This document shows positions 11,455 through 23,297 of a DNA stretch of 64,000 nucleotides, piece by piece (position 1 is the stretch's first letter; each line of letters begins with the position of its first letter). Source of the DNA: Mactra quadrangularis (taxonomy: Eukaryota > Mollusca > Bivalvia > Venerida > Mactridae). The stretch lies in contig CM046307.1 in the NCBI GenBank assembly GCA_025267735.1, positions 3,023,258 to 3,087,257 of the forward strand, written 5' to 3'. Under the pieces are notes generated by a model, which saw only the letters and a program-made list of their open reading frames with translations, was not told the origin of the DNA and did not search any database. The position numbers were made by a program, and so were the translations under genes.

Positions 11455-11771
11455 AATGTTTGTTTGTTTTTGTTGGGTATAAAGCCGAAGCAACACATTT
11501 TGTAGGTCATATAACGGCGGTCAGTCAACCAACTCACTCTTCCTGGAAAGGCTAAATATCTGGATTTATCTGTTAACCAACTACTAAGGGCATACTTTCG
11601 TAAGTGACTGACAACTGCCCTACATAATTAAAAATCATTGGTAGGAGGGAGAATGGCCGTAGAAATAATTTCATGACCAAGCTCCACGAAAGTATGCCCC
11701 GCCCGGGAATCGAACCAACCACTCCTCGAGCAGTAGGCTTGCGTGCTACCAACTGAGCTAGCCGGGCGGCT
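11455..11771 (-). mobile_element. SINE family A (tRNA-Lys-like head)
   Basis: The head, on the minus strand at the right, reads GCCCGGCTAGCTCAGTTGG with box A, followed by GGTTCGATTCCCGGGCGG with box B. This is close to a tRNA-Lys layout. The body has CATACTTTCGT and CAGTCACT.ACGAAAGTATG, and the left end is the CGCCG...hairpin module with a CAACAAAAACAAACA tail. Confidence 0.85.
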
Positions 11772-12598
11772 TCGGAGGCGAAAGTTATTTAATAACATTT
11801 CTTGATAGTCAAAACAAACAACTAAATAAACATCATGTATGCATTAAAATTCTGTACGTAAAAATGTATGTTCTAATATACCTACAACAAGTAGTCTCCC
11901 GGAATGAAATTAAATTATATGTACATTGAATAGATTCCTGATTGATTTTCACTGATATTCAGATTAGACGAAAGTTCTAAAAGACGGATATTGTAATTGA
12001 TGAATTTTACCTTGGAATGCTAGGTACCTTCATGAACTTGAATTTTCAATAACATTTGAAGTTATCTCATCATCGAAATCTCTTAACTTTAAGTAGTTAC
12101 ATCTCCAATACTTGTATACAGATAACACAATTATAAAATATTCAAGGTCAGAAGTATCTGGATACCTGAATGTTCAATAGTAAACAACATCGAACTGATG
12201 TTTATACAGGTAAACAGGGATGACGAATGAAATCATTTATGTTTTGCAAATATACACGTTGGAGGATGGATATTAATCCTAAGCAGAAATTTTAAAAGAT
12301 TATGAAGAAGCGTACAAAATATACATAAACTGCAATGGTAATGGGCCTTAGTACGTTAGTGACTTAGACTATAAGGTATAAATGAATCAAAGCAGTGATA
12401 GTGAGGTAGTGAAGTACAAAATACTAGAAAAACTAATTCCTTTAGCGCGTGTTACGGTACAATTTGATAATAAGGTTGCGAAAATGCGCAACTGTGTAAT
12501 ACAGCATTAGTTTCCAAATGTTCAGTTTTAATCTTTACCGGTAAAAAAAGAGTAAGATTATGAGCACATTAACAGTAAAAAAACGGCCATTCAATAAT
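11772..12598. other. No feature recognised
   Basis: AT-rich DNA between a SINE and the inverted 90-bp repeat. No coding signal seen. Confidence 0.4.
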
Positions 12599-12688
12599 CT
12601 TCAATATGGAAACGGAATTTAGACTACTCCAACCTCTCAGATAACAAATCGCTGTATGCACCATTCTGTAACCATTTATCATACCTTT
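12599..12688 (-). repeat. 90-bp repeat, inverted partner of 15399-15485
   Basis: The segment around GGAAACGGAATTTAGACTAC and ATAACAAATCGCTGTATGCA is the near-perfect complement of 15399-15485. Flanks on either side do not match. Confidence 0.75.
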
Positions 12689-12871
12689 GTGTAAACTTCA
12701 ATAAGTTAATAAAAATAAATCGTACCATCTTCTACACTCAAAATTATGTGCCAATTTGTAAAAAATCATTTCAATAATTAATTTATATAACGAGGTTACA
12801 ATAATAAACCAAAATTAACTGTAAGTTGGTAATTGTAAGCCTTAAAATGACTGAAATTTATTAAAAAATTC

Positions 12872-13014
12872 GTCATAATGCACAACAAACCTGGCGATTT
12901 GTTTGTTTGTTTTGTTTGGGTTTTACGGCGCACCAACACAAAAAGGTCATATCGCGCCGAAAGCAATCAATGAATTAATAGTATCAAATCGCCAGGTTTG
13001 TTGTGCATTATGAC
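12872..13014. repeat. Perfect 30-bp inverted arms around a LINE 3' end
   Basis: The arm 12872-12901 is the exact reverse complement of 12985-13014 (inner part AACAAACCTGGCGATTTG). The 83-bp loop is the terminal part of the LINE 3' UTR in minus orientation (GTTTTACGGCGCACCAACAC at about 12919-12938). A normal LINE insertion would have a direct, not inverted, duplication. Confidence 0.85.
12902..12984 (-). mobile_element. LINE 3' terminus, about 80 bp
   Basis: Reverse complement of the LINE tail: (TTTG)n, then GGGTTTTACGGCGCACCAAC, then TCATATCGCGCCGAAAGCAA. It is extremely 5'-truncated and forms the loop of the inverted arms described separately. Confidence 0.8.
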
Positions 13015-13054
13015 TACATGTAACTTAGGTTTATTTACTAATGATTTCTTTACC

Positions 13055-13262
13055 CAGTGAGGTTATACCCTTCCATGAAAATTTGACAATAATGTCAATT
13101 TTCCTCCATTGATTAGATAATATGGAGAAATTTCCGGCCTTGTGCAAGGGTATGTGAGTACGTACTGGTTATAGACAAGGGTTCAGGAAACTAGCCAGGT
13201 TAGGTGCGCTGGACGCCGTAAAATGACCTTAATTGTGTTGACACGGCGTTAAACCCAGTAAA
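13055..13262 (+). mobile_element. SINE family B, 5'-truncated
   Basis: The plus-strand body matches the complete copy at 48.4 kb (GAGGTTATACCCTT, CTTGTGCAAGGGTA, CAAGGGTTCAGGAAACTAGC) and ends in GGACGCCGT...ACACGGCGTTAAACCCAG. The head with box A and box B is missing. Confidence 0.7.
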
Positions 13263-14344
13263 AATAGAATAAACTTAATGCATTCTTTAGTGAGATATCA
13301 TAAATGGTTTATTTTAATTAATCAGCGTATTTCAAAGATTTTATTATTCAAACATGTATTGTCGGCATAAAATTTATACTTCAATTAATTAAACGCAATA
13401 ATCATTGTTTATAAAACGTGTATACATAATTATATTCAATCATCATCATCATTTAAGAGCGATCTAACTTCGATTAGTTTTTATATGATTACTGTAACTT
13501 GCTATACGACTTGCAATTACAATATATCACCAAAAAACAACAATGTGGCGGTATTTATGTGTAATGCATTATAAAACATGTTACAAAATCGCATTCTAAA
13601 AACAAACGTCGAGATAATTTTTATAATTAGTGCAAGAAAAACGTTTAGCACAATTAGATAGATACAATTTAGAATTGGATCCTAAATGCATTGATTATGA
13701 ATACATATATACTACCATGAAAGTAATGCAGAAACTCAGTCATTCAAAAAAAATTAATACCAAAAAATATTTGCTACAGTCTATGTTTCATTCCATCAAT
13801 TGAATTTCGTTAATGTTTGTATAAATGCTTTGTTATTCTTTTAAGATTTACTCTCCAAACATGGGAATATCGAAGAAAGAGACAAACCAGAGAAATTGTT
13901 TGTGATCATGCATAATCTATTGGCTAGAAAATTCTGTTAAATTAGCAGTTGCGTGACAACAAATATATCACTCTTTCTGCTTGTTTTTTGTGAAGTATGT
14001 CAATTTTGTTTTCAGAGAAACTATTGGAAAACATATTTGCCAACTAAGTCAACCTATCGTCGGTCGTATGCATATTAGTACTAGGCCAGAACCTCAAACA
14101 ATTTAGCGTTTTTCAAACCTTTTGATGTCTGTTATTTTCATGAAGCTTAATTGCAAGCCTCGTACCACGAAATAATATGAATATTTTATATATTAAAGTT
14201 AACGCTTTATAAAATTGATCTTGTTTGGTGATGCTCGGTGAACTGACCACAAACTAATAGAGGCTATTTTCCGACGTCATCTCTAATATGTATTTCCATT
14301 CTACCATCTCATAATTTTCATGGTAACATTATTGCACGCTGGCT
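13263..14344. other. No feature recognised
   Basis: AT-rich DNA with a short ATC repeat at about 13440-13450. No coding or repeat signal beyond that. Confidence 0.4.
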
Positions 14345-14673
14345 TAGTGGCGTAGTTTGTTTGTTTGTTTGTTTGTTTGGGTTTTACGGCGCACCAACAC
14401 AAAAAGGTCATATTGCGCCGAAAGCAATCAATGATACTATTAATTCAAACGATATTAATGATGTAAAGCTCTATATCTTATTATATACATTAATTTCCTT
14501 CAAAAAGTTAAGTAACGCATGTGATGGTACAGACCCGAAAAGTTCTTTAAGTGAGTTAACTTTAAAATGTTTGTCACGGATGTCTTTAAGATCCTGACAG
14601 TCAAGGAGAACGTGTTTGACATTGAAATGCTCGTCACATGGTATACATTTAGGTGCTTCCTCTAGTGGCGTAG
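14345..14673 (-). mobile_element. 5'-truncated LINE copy with 11-bp target duplication
   Basis: TAGTGGCGTAG occurs at 14345-14355 and again at 14663-14673. Between them lies the minus-strand LINE 3' end: (TTTG)n tail, hairpin module, UTR, and the C-terminal coding part with CIPCDEHFNVKHVLLDC. The clean duplication shows target-primed insertion of about 307 bp. The C-terminal coding segment has no stop, so this may be the youngest copy here. Confidence 0.9.
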
Positions 14674-15398
14674 ACAATGATCAATTTACTGTAGTAATTA
14701 CATATATTGTGCCAAGCTTACTGCGGAAAAGTTGATCTGGACACTATTAGACATCTATTGAATCATTGACAAAAGTTGCATGATTGATGTAACTGTACTG
14801 TGTATTGGCATCAAGAAGACATTTATTGCAAGCGCGTAGGAGCTTGGGCCACAGGGGGCGCGGCAACGGTCCCAATATTCTGGCAAGCAGCGGTAATGTG
14901 GCCGCGTGTATATTTTTCATGACATAATATTGAAAATCTTCTAATACAAAGATTTGTTCTTAAACAGGGGGTACTGAAAGTGCTGGCAATCGAGTTTCAG
15001 AAGCTTACATTCACAAAAAAATTTGACCGTCGGAAGAGGACACCCCTCCCGTATCCACTCAATCTGCGCCTGTATTGTCAGTAAGATCACTTAATAACAT
15101 TTTTAAAGGAATTGGCCAAATGGTATCTTAGACTTGGCACAATTTTGATATAGACGATGTTTTCACATGACAGAACCTAATTAGTATCAGTGTTTAATAA
15201 ATTATACAAGACAAACATGTCGTTACATTGCATGTGTTGTCTACAGTGTATTTACACACGCAATATTGTAATTATGTTGTAGAATATTAATACATTTAAA
15301 TGATAGATACGATATTGAAATGTATAGTATTTCCACCGAAATATTTCTCTGCATTTCTGTCAATATATGACAAATTACTCTTGAATTTGCACAAAACA
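14674..15398. other. No gene recognised
   Basis: Includes a GC-richer patch at 14828-14915 (GCGCGTAGGAGCTTGG, GGGGGCGCGGCAAC) that looks like a remnant of another repeat but has no partner in the window. Confidence 0.35.
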
Positions 15399-15485
15399 AG
15401 GTATTATAAATGGTTACAGAATGGTGCATACAGCGATTTGTTATCTGAGAGGTGGAGTAGTCCAAATTCCGTTTCCATATTGAAG
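15399..15485 (+). repeat. 90-bp repeat, inverted partner of 12599-12688
   Basis: The plus strand reads WLQNGAYSDLLSERWSS in one frame (15408 onward), which looks more like protein than chance. The partner copy carries a 1-bp insertion that breaks that frame. It may be a fragment of an unidentified element. Confidence 0.6.
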
Positions 15486-15499
15486 ATAAATGAATGTTG

Positions 15500-17465
15500 C
15501 TGATCAATACAGATATAATATCACCATTGATTTATATCATCTCGTTAACAAAAACTTCACAAAAATTATGATAAAGATCTCAAGAAACAAAATATGAAGA
15601 CTGTTCATTAAAACACATTTTTTTATTCCCAATGTTTCAGGGGGGTTCACCACCCTTCTTCAAGGGACTTTTACATGGATTTACTTAACCATGTTTACGT
15701 TGTAAATGCAACATCAGCGACGCTTTAATGGTGGCATAGTGTTTTAATGAAAGGTATTCACAAAATGTATGGTATGCAACATAAATAACGACTTCCTAAA
15801 GACTTAATTTGCAATGGTCAATTCAAATACTAGTACCAGTTTCATGATATTGAAAAGTATCAAATATCATAGGAATAGCCAACGTGTCAATTAGCATGTC
15901 TGAAGTTGTAGATTGTTTCTATTAAAATTGGCACGGTACAAATAACCTCCTCCAAAACTTATTATCAAAACTACCTTTAATCGCCTGTACTGCACATGGC
16001 ACTCTAATTGTTCCCAAATGGCATAGCTCTTCGTTTTAGCCATTGTTGCTTTAAGCTTATTGTCAAAAAGAGCTTCCTTATTAGAAGTGATTGAATTTCA
16101 ACCATCTTCCGGTATTTTTGGGTCTAGCCGTTTCAATAGTAAAGTTTTAGCTTATAGACTTTAAATCAGAAATGATGTGTGACTTTTTAGATCGTTGAAG
16201 TAATTTGTATAGACAAATGTGACATTTTTTCTGGTAGATAGGAAATGTCTGTTTAATGATTTACAAGAACGAGTATAGTGACCAAATTAAATTTTAACGA
16301 CTTGCCATAAAGTCATATGAATTTCTTTTCTATTTTTCGAACAGTCTTAGTCTACGCAAAATCGAGTGGTTCAAACGCTGTTCCAAATATTTCTAATAAT
16401 TATGGCTAAGTCATTAAGATAATGGCTGATGTCATAAAGTATATTTAGTCTTAAGCAACCGATCCAAATCAGGTATGTTTAATGGCTGATAAATGACCTA
16501 CCGATCATTAAAAAATAATAAAAAATATTGACTATATAAATATAATATGACAACATTAAATACACATTAAAGTAGAACATCATATATGTATATCTATTAA
16601 TATGGCAATGCAATGTAAAACAGTAAATATAATAATGCTTTATTAATAATTTAATGCAACATTATTGATTTCTTTTAAAATTACTGACAGTCGGTAAAAG
16701 TGTTAACAGTTGTCAGATTTTAGCACTAAGGTTACCAGAAAAACAAACAAGAGGCATAGAAGTATCTGCCTGCCAACTTTTATCATAATCGGTGAACATA
16801 ATATTTTTTTCGTAAGGTAACGACCACCTTAAACCCCTTCTAAAGATTTACATCTGAAAAACTTGCAGTTCGGGTTAATTTCAGCTAACCTTGCTATTAC
16901 AATGTAGAATATTTATGGCGCAACTCTCAAATGTACCATATAATTGCAGCAGTACACACTGTTCAATAGCTCAGAAAACCTTATCTAAAGACAGAAACTC
17001 CAAAATTCCAATGACATTGTTAATGTGTCGTCTAAATAAAAGATATGCATAGATTGGTCTACACGAAGGTCATCTGACCGTGAACTTCTGTACGATGTCA
17101 GGTGATCCAGTGACAGCAGTCTATAGGATATCCGTTTACGGAGAATGTTGCGAAAATTGCTGAATAATTGTAAACTAAAGGAACAACGACCATGAAATGC
17201 ACATGTTCAACATGTCTAGCTTCGATAATTCATTATTTTCAATAAAACAGAAATATGAGCTTCTGACTGGAAGAAAAGTCACAATGAGATATTAAAACTA
17301 TATTTGATTGCATTACTTCTTGGTTTTATATATAATTTGTATACCATGGACATAATTAGATTTTCATTGAAAGAAATATTTCATGAGAAAAAAACAAAAA
17401 CATTCTAGAATGCATCTTCAGGGAGTTTGAACATATATTTGACATGAGTATTGTACTTTTATGTA
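15500..17465. other. Mostly unassigned; remnant of repeat family X at about 17030-17165
   Basis: AT-rich. The stretch 17030-17165 (ACGAAGGTCATCTGACCGTG, then TATAGGATATCCGTTTACGG) resembles the right part of family X at 46.1-46.25 kb. Nothing else was recognised. Confidence 0.4.
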
Positions 17466-18327
17466 GTCTACCTACGATTTCAAAAAAAACCTCTAGAAAA
17501 TGAAAGCGTAGGACATTTTTGTTAATGCAAATCTAATGAATGATTCATGTAGCTGGATGCCTCCCTGGTATCGTACGGGGGGATGTATAAAATCTAAGTC
17601 GCGTTTAAGTCCGTAATTGAGGTCAAAGGTCAACTAGGTCCATTTATTTTTTAATGGACCCTACGCTCTTTATACTGAAATTTCAAGAAATTTAATCAGT
17701 AAAGTGGAGATTTTCTTTGTTGAAAACTAATGTATTATGATTGAACTTTATTTCTATGAAATAAATGGAGTGTTTGAATGCATGATTACTTCCCTTTTTA
17801 GCATTTTAGTCTCGAAAATAGGTGACAATAACAAAATCGTCTACAATAGTTTAACTAGTAAAACTACGGTTATTGTTTATGCTTTAAATCTACTTGAATT
17901 GTGTTTAGTGATGTTTCGTGACGTTTTTAGTAGACATTTCATACTCGATAAGGTTAAAATAATGTCACAGTGGTGTAAAATTAAGGGTGAGTGGTATAAC
18001 TGTTTTTAGAGATTTTTTTTGAAAACTTTTGAAAAGGCAGTTCAATACTTAATTCACGTTCCTAGATGACTTACTAAGCCACATAAAGAATGTTTAAACC
18101 TATTTTGTGATAAAAATGTGTTATTTAGGTCAAAGGTCATCATAGTGCATTTTCTTATTATTGAAGCTACGTGATCATTGTACAGAATATTTCTTGCAAA
18201 AAGTAAATAAATTTATGATATAACACTTTTAAAATACTTTCAAATTGTTCAAAAGATTGTTAAATGCGTCTGATTTCATGATTACGTCCCTTTATGTAAT
18301 GTTTGTCGCGTAAATAGGTAAAAATAC

Positions 18328-18580
18328 AGCTCCCATTTAGCTCAGTGGGTAGCAGGCTAATCAGCTGAACGCGAGGTTTTTTATTTCTATTCCCGGGCAA
18401 AGCATACTTTCATGGAGTTTGTTAATGAAATGATTCTATGAAAATTCTCCCTCCTTGCACTAATTCTTAATTATGTCAGTCACTGACGAAAGTACATGCT
18501 TAGTAACAGGTAGAGAGCTTAATCCAGATATTCAGTTTTTCTAGGACGGCCGTGATATGACCTTTACGATGTGTTCCTAC
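18328..18580 (+). mobile_element. SINE family A in the left palindrome arm, 5' part
   Basis: Head AGCTCCCATTTAGCTCAGTGGG, box B decayed, then the body CATACTTTCATGGAG and CAGTCACTGACGAAAGTA. The copy is cut at 18580 by the hAT-like element and resumes at 20260. The same SINE sits at the mirror position in the right arm, so it predates the inverted duplication. Confidence 0.85.
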
Positions 18581-20259
18581 CAGGGATGGGGTCAATTACT
18601 TGCAAAATAATTAATTATAATTACCATTATTCTCAACCTCAGTAATTATAATTAATTGTTAATTACCCTGAGTAAGGACAATAATTAATTACAATTACCA
18701 TTATTTACATAAACAATTAATTATTAATTAATTATTTCAATGACGTATTTAGGCAAAAAATGAAATTCCAGTTACTATACAATACAATACAATACAAACT
18801 TTTATTCTCTCATTTCATATAGACATGAATAAATGAGGTACATAAATAGATATAAATATTTCGCGAGGGACATGATAAGGATAGAAATACTTGTATAATT
18901 CAACAGTGTTACGTAATTATAAAGTATGAATAAGTGAAATCAAATAGGGTACCATTCTCATTCCCAGAGACTATCAAAACTCTCGATACTGGATCAAGAA
19001 TCTTGAAGACCTCGGGTACGAGAATATTAGGGTAGCAATCAGGAACTATGTTTTTAAGTAATGTATACTCGTATATGTATTGGTGTCTTTTTAAGGGCAC
19101 CGGAGAGTCATAGTAATATAATGGTACATTGAAATACATGAAATACAAGATGGTACATTATGTTACACAATTAATGAGTATTATCTGCTATAACTAATAA
19201 TGGTATACAAAAAAAACCAGTTTTTTATCATAAAGATGACAAAATTATCTTGAGGAGTTTACACACATTGTTAAGCTGTTGGGTTGATGAATTATTGAAT
19301 AATTTATTTAATTTGTACGTATTTGGGCGTCTTATGAAATACGGTTTCAGAAGTTGTTTTCTATCGTTTACAAATAAACTACACTCAAAAAGATAGTGAT
19401 ATTCATCACCAAGTATATTGCAAGTACTACATAAACGTTAGTTATAAGGCAAACCATGCAAACTGCCTGTTTCAATGGGTAGTTTATGGTTGTGTGTTCT
19501 AAATTTGATTATGTAGGGTAAAAGAGTTTTGGGTATTTTGTTCAGATATTTTTCAAAGCCAAAAGAAGTTTTAATTACTTTGTAAAACTGACATCTATTA
19601 GAGTTTTCAATACTTGAAAACCATTCATTTATAAACAAATCCCTCAGTTTTGTTTTATAGCTAGTTTTAACCATTTGTTGTCGGTCACAGACTGAGTATT
19701 CCATATATCGGGAAAACCACATTTATTGATGATGGATTTTACCTTGTGAATCGAAGTGAAATTATTTTTTTGTGTAGATATGTTTAAATTAAGGAATAAG
19801 TTGTGCATAATACATGTATTAATTATTGTCCTTACCTTTAAAACACTAAAGAGAAGATCACCTCAATGCTCAATTGTCAGTGACCAGTAAGACAATTTAA
19901 TCTTTTACTATAACACCATGCAGGGTCATCAATCAATTAGCTATAGATTTCATGTTACAAACACTATTGTTATGACAGTAAAGAACCCATTCATCAGGTG
20001 TGAAAGGTGTGAAAAACAGAAAAGAGGGGGCCAGTTTGGAAATTAAGTCTTATTTAATGAAACATATGCAAATGTATCATGAAGTAATTGAAAAATAATT
20101 GAAATCAATTAATTATTGCCTAAATTACCTAAGTAATTAATTATAATTACCACTGTTTTCCATTTTTTGATGAAATAATTAATTACAATTACCATTGTTT
20201 TTCACACAGTAATTAATTGACAATTAATTGTTCAGAGCAATTAATTGGCCCCATTCCTG
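18581..20259. mobile_element. Non-autonomous hAT-like element, 1.68 kb
   Basis: The ends are inverted: CAGGGATGGGGTCAATTA at 18581-18598 and CCAATTAATTGG/CCCCATTCCTG at the right. Flanks are GTTCCTAC (18573-18580) and GTTGCTAC (20260-20267), an 8-bp target duplication with one change, typical of hAT. The uninterrupted SINE reads GTTGCTAC once. Subterminal DNA is full of TTAATTATAATTACC words. No transposase is present; the interior carries a LINE fragment. Confidence 0.85.
18776..19775 (-). mobile_element. LINE 3' fragment inside the hAT-like element
   Basis: Minus strand. The C-terminal part of a second LINE family is readable: IINKCGFPDIWNTQSV, LRDLFINEWFSSIENS, EKYLNKIPK, KFRTHNHKLPIETG, then after a stop RLCSTCNILGDEYHYLFEC, KLNKLFNNSS, and a final stop near 19232. 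The H-x-L-x-IETGR-like word and the C-x2-C...H-x3-FEC motif are typical of CR1/Daphne-like C-termini. The 3' UTR ends in a (TATTG)n tail (18776-18795 by complement). One stop and at least one frameshift make it dead. Confidence 0.7.
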
Positions 20260-20300
20260 GTTGCTACGGCGTTGGACCCAACTTAACGGGAAAATAAACA
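20260..20300 (+). mobile_element. SINE family A in the left arm, 3' end
   Basis: GTTGCTACGGCGTTGGACCC and the AT-rich tail complete the SINE interrupted at 18580. Confidence 0.8.
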
Positions 20301-20407
20301 ATAAATCAACCATTACATGACAAACATTGAGTTAAGAATATATTTCGATTTCTATGAAATGATTGTAAAATGTATCATAATCTGAATGGTACAAATCCTA
20401 AACATAT

Positions 20408-21026
20408 CGCCGCCTCAATCTAACAATGTCCTAACTACCAAATTTTTAATTTTGGGAAATCGACTTCATAAGTTCGAAAGGTTATATCTTCGTTGTATCA
20501 GTCTTTATATGCATGATACTTGGGATGCACAATAATAATGTATTTCAACACAAACATGAGGAATAGTATTGAAATATTATGAATAATAATACGAAAAAAT
20601 GCAAAAAAGTGTTTGGAGATAGATCAAAATTTGCTTATTGTGGTTGATCCATTTCTTTTTAACATTGCGCTATCTCCAAAAAGACAATATAGTGGTATTT
20701 GGGCAATTTTTCTATCATTTTGAGTTTGTAACACTGCCTATATTGTAGCATACTCATTAATTTAGGTATACACAAGTTCATCGATGTCATTTAGCAATAA
20801 AAACACGATTATCAAATTGTGAACCTTGCCTGAACGAAAGGAGATAGAGCAATGTACGAACGAGCTTTTATGGACTTAGAGCATTGTTATGGTAAATTAG
20901 GACAGATAACGAGTGACAAAGCTTTCATTTTGAACGGATAACAGTGTTTTCAGTCCAAATATTGATCTACATGTATGTCCTGGACATAGAGCCATTGTTA
21001 TAGGACATTGTTAGATTGAGGCGACG
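20408..21026. mobile_element. 619-bp MITE with 26-bp TIRs and ATAT duplication
   Basis: The first 26 bp (beginning CGCCGCCTCAATCTAACAAT) match the complement of the last 26 with one mismatch. ATAT flanks it at 20404-20407 and 21027-21030. The right palindrome arm keeps the empty site (TAAACATATAGTTTC by complement) with ATAT once. Superfamily not assigned; a 4-bp duplication is unusual for common MITEs. Confidence 0.85.
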
Positions 21027-21030
21027 ATAT

Positions 21031-21180
21031 AGTTTCTCAAAAGACGAAACAGGATTAGCACAATTTTGTACTTTACAATCACATCCAAATATGCAGACTT
21101 GGTCTGCTTTATAACACTTGCATGTAGCAGAATTGCTTTTGTTTCTAACACCACAGGTCACTAGTTGCAAGCATGCCGAA
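21031..21180 (-). pseudogene. Cysteine-rich (CXC-like) exon, left arm copy
   Basis: The minus strand reads TCGVRNKSN..ATCK, CYKADQVCIFGCDCKVQNC, ANPVSSFEKLY. The spacing of C-x-C-Y-K-A...C...C-x-C...NCANP resembles the Tesmin/TSO1-type CXC zinc-binding fold and the C-terminal cysteine box of a repetitive protein family. The 619-bp MITE is inserted at its 3' edge, so open frame read past Y belongs to the MITE. The EADT-like segment lies upstream on the same strand, in N-to-C order. Confidence 0.55.
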
Positions 21181-21589
21181 GTATTCGGCGGCTTTCGAAT
21201 CCAATTAGGAGATAAAGTATCATTTTCATGTGACCAATATCCCGTATTGACTCTACGTGATCTTTAGGTTCAAAGTGAATATTTGCAGCCTGTATCAAGA
21301 TCACTGTTAGGTAACAGGCGCTTAAATATGAAGCTGTGAAGCGTCCTTGGTAGACGAAAGTAAATTAAAGGACTGTTTTTTTCATAAAAAGTCCGTTATA
21401 ACATAAATCTACGTCTGGACTAAGTAGGTTTTCAGAATTTCAATCATAGAGCGCACACTTGAATCTTCCAATATTCTTAGACTCCTTATTGTGACTAATT
21501 GATGAAGAAAAGCCAGGATTTTCAACAAATTTCTTCCACCTTGTCTTCTTGCTGAATCCATGAAATGAAGTCGTGGTATCGCACCCAGT

Positions 21590-22290
21590 CAACTATGCCT
21601 TTCTGATATCACCCCCTAACTTTTCAGTGATAGAATGAACATGGTAAGAACGCCACGAAAGCAGAAATAATTCATCAGTATCTGTACTACTGACAAGTAA
21701 TCGTATATATTCGTTTTCCATCGCATCCTTTATGTGAATTATAATGTGAGTGTCAGCTTCGTGCTTTGTGAACAAACTGCATTTAAGTTATTTGCTAGAG
21801 CAATGATAACACCAGAAACCCCGACCCCCACCACCTGTAACTGTTGAATAATAAAATGGTAAAGAATATCCTCGCCTAATGAGATGAAAAGAAAGGCATT
21901 ATGCAAGGTCTGCTTTGTTGTCAGCTTATGTTATAATATTGATCCCATACTTGAGGTAGTGGCACATGTCGACAAGTAATTTGTTTTCCAACAGGTCGTC
22001 GTTTGCCTATTTGCATTGTTCTTGTAAAGACTTAAGTACTGGAATTGCAACCAAGATATTTATCGAAAGTGACACCAACAAGCGTACTTTGTTCACTCAG
22101 AAAAAAGTATTGACAATTATAACAGCATGGTCACCAAATGTCTGACAATATTCAGGCTTGCGAAGAGATTAAATCAAGCATAACCATCTAAAATAACCAA
22201 TGCAGGTCTGCCTGAGTTAGATTCTTTTGTTGGAACAATTATACCTTGTTCAGTGGTAAGTAACTTCAAAATTTGACACCCATAGCATCA
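21590..22290 (-). pseudogene. Decayed EADT-type gene body in the palindrome loop
   Basis: The minus strand carries HEADTHIIIHIKDAMENEY and VSSTDTDELFLLSW (about 21773-21650), which matches the conserved HEEADTRI..H and DTDV.VL words of a multicopy metazoan protein family that ends in a cysteine-rich box. Farther upstream are PALVILDG-like and other pieces separated by stops (to about 22290). Together with the cysteine-rich exon at 21031-21180 this looks like one degraded gene of about 1.3 kb. Its biochemical role is not known to me; a nuclease or transposase relation is only a guess. Confidence 0.5.
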
Positions 22291-22767
22291 CAGAGGCGTA
22301 GGTTTCTACATGCAAGGTCCAATCCCCCGAATTTGGGCTTTTATAAAACAGAAGAAAGCAGTATAAATACTGATGTATTACTTATTCATAAATTACAATC
22401 TTTAGACTGAAATGGTATCTGGTACATCAAGGTTTCTGTGTTGTTATCAATTGTTCACAATGAGGAGGCTGAAAATATTGAAAGATTCTTGTGTGCATTT
22501 TATAACTGCAATCCTAAAAACCTACATAGATTAATGTCGTGGAATACTTTTTATAATGCAAATAAGTCCATTGATTTCCTTCCGCCTACCAAGGATGCTT
22601 AACAGTATCATATTTTAAGCACCAGTTATCTAAAAGAGATCTTGATACAGGATGCAAATATTCACTTTGAACCTGAAGATCTAGTCACTATGGGATATTA
22701 GTCTCATGAAAATGATACTGTATCTCCTGTTTGGATTCGACAGTCGCCGAATACTTCGACATGCTTG

Positions 22768-22913
22768 CAAAAAGTAACATGTGGTGTTAGATCCAAATGC
22801 ATTTCTGCTACATTCAAGTGTTATAAAGCTGGCCAAGTCTGCATATTTGGGTGTGATTGTAAAGTACAACATTGTGCTAATCCTGTTTCGTCTTTTGAGA
22901 AACTATATGTTTA
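22768..22913 (+). pseudogene. Cysteine-rich (CXC-like) exon, right arm copy
   Basis: The plus strand reads TCGVRSKC, CYKAGQVCIFGCDCKVQHC, ANPVSSFEKLY and then a stop. It is the mirror copy of 21031-21180 without the MITE, so it shows the pre-insertion state. Upstream in this arm the coding context is lost. Confidence 0.55.
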
Positions 22914-23021
22914 GAATTTGTACCATTTAGATAATGATACATTTTACAAACATTTCATAGAAATCGAAATATGTTCTTAACTCAATGTTTGTCATGTTAG
23001 GATTGATTTAATGTGTATTTT

Positions 23022-23297
23022 CCCGTTTAGTTGGGTCCACCACCGTGGCAGCACATCGTAAAGGTCATATCACAGCCGTCCTAGAAAAGCTAAATATCTG
23101 GATTAAGCTCTCTACCAAGTTACTAAGCATGTACTTTCGTCAGTGACTGACATAATTAGGAATAAGTGGTAGGAGGGAGAACTATCATTAAAATCATTTC
23201 ATGAACAAACTCCATGAAAGTATGCTTTACCCGGGAATAGAAATTAAAAAAACTCCCGATCAGCAGACGAGCTACCTACTGAGCCAAATGGGAGCTG
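23022..23297 (-). mobile_element. SINE family A in the right palindrome arm
   Basis: Mirror copy of the left-arm SINE, uninterrupted: 3' end near 23022-23060 (GCAGCACATCGTAAAGGTCA), head at the right with AGCTCCCATTTGGCTCAGTAGG by complement. It shows the site into which the hAT-like element went in the other arm. Confidence 0.85.

Noticed and set aside
20967..21030. Extension of the cysteine-rich frame beyond FEKLY
   Set aside because: These codons lie in the inserted MITE; the mirror copy stops right after the shared sequence.
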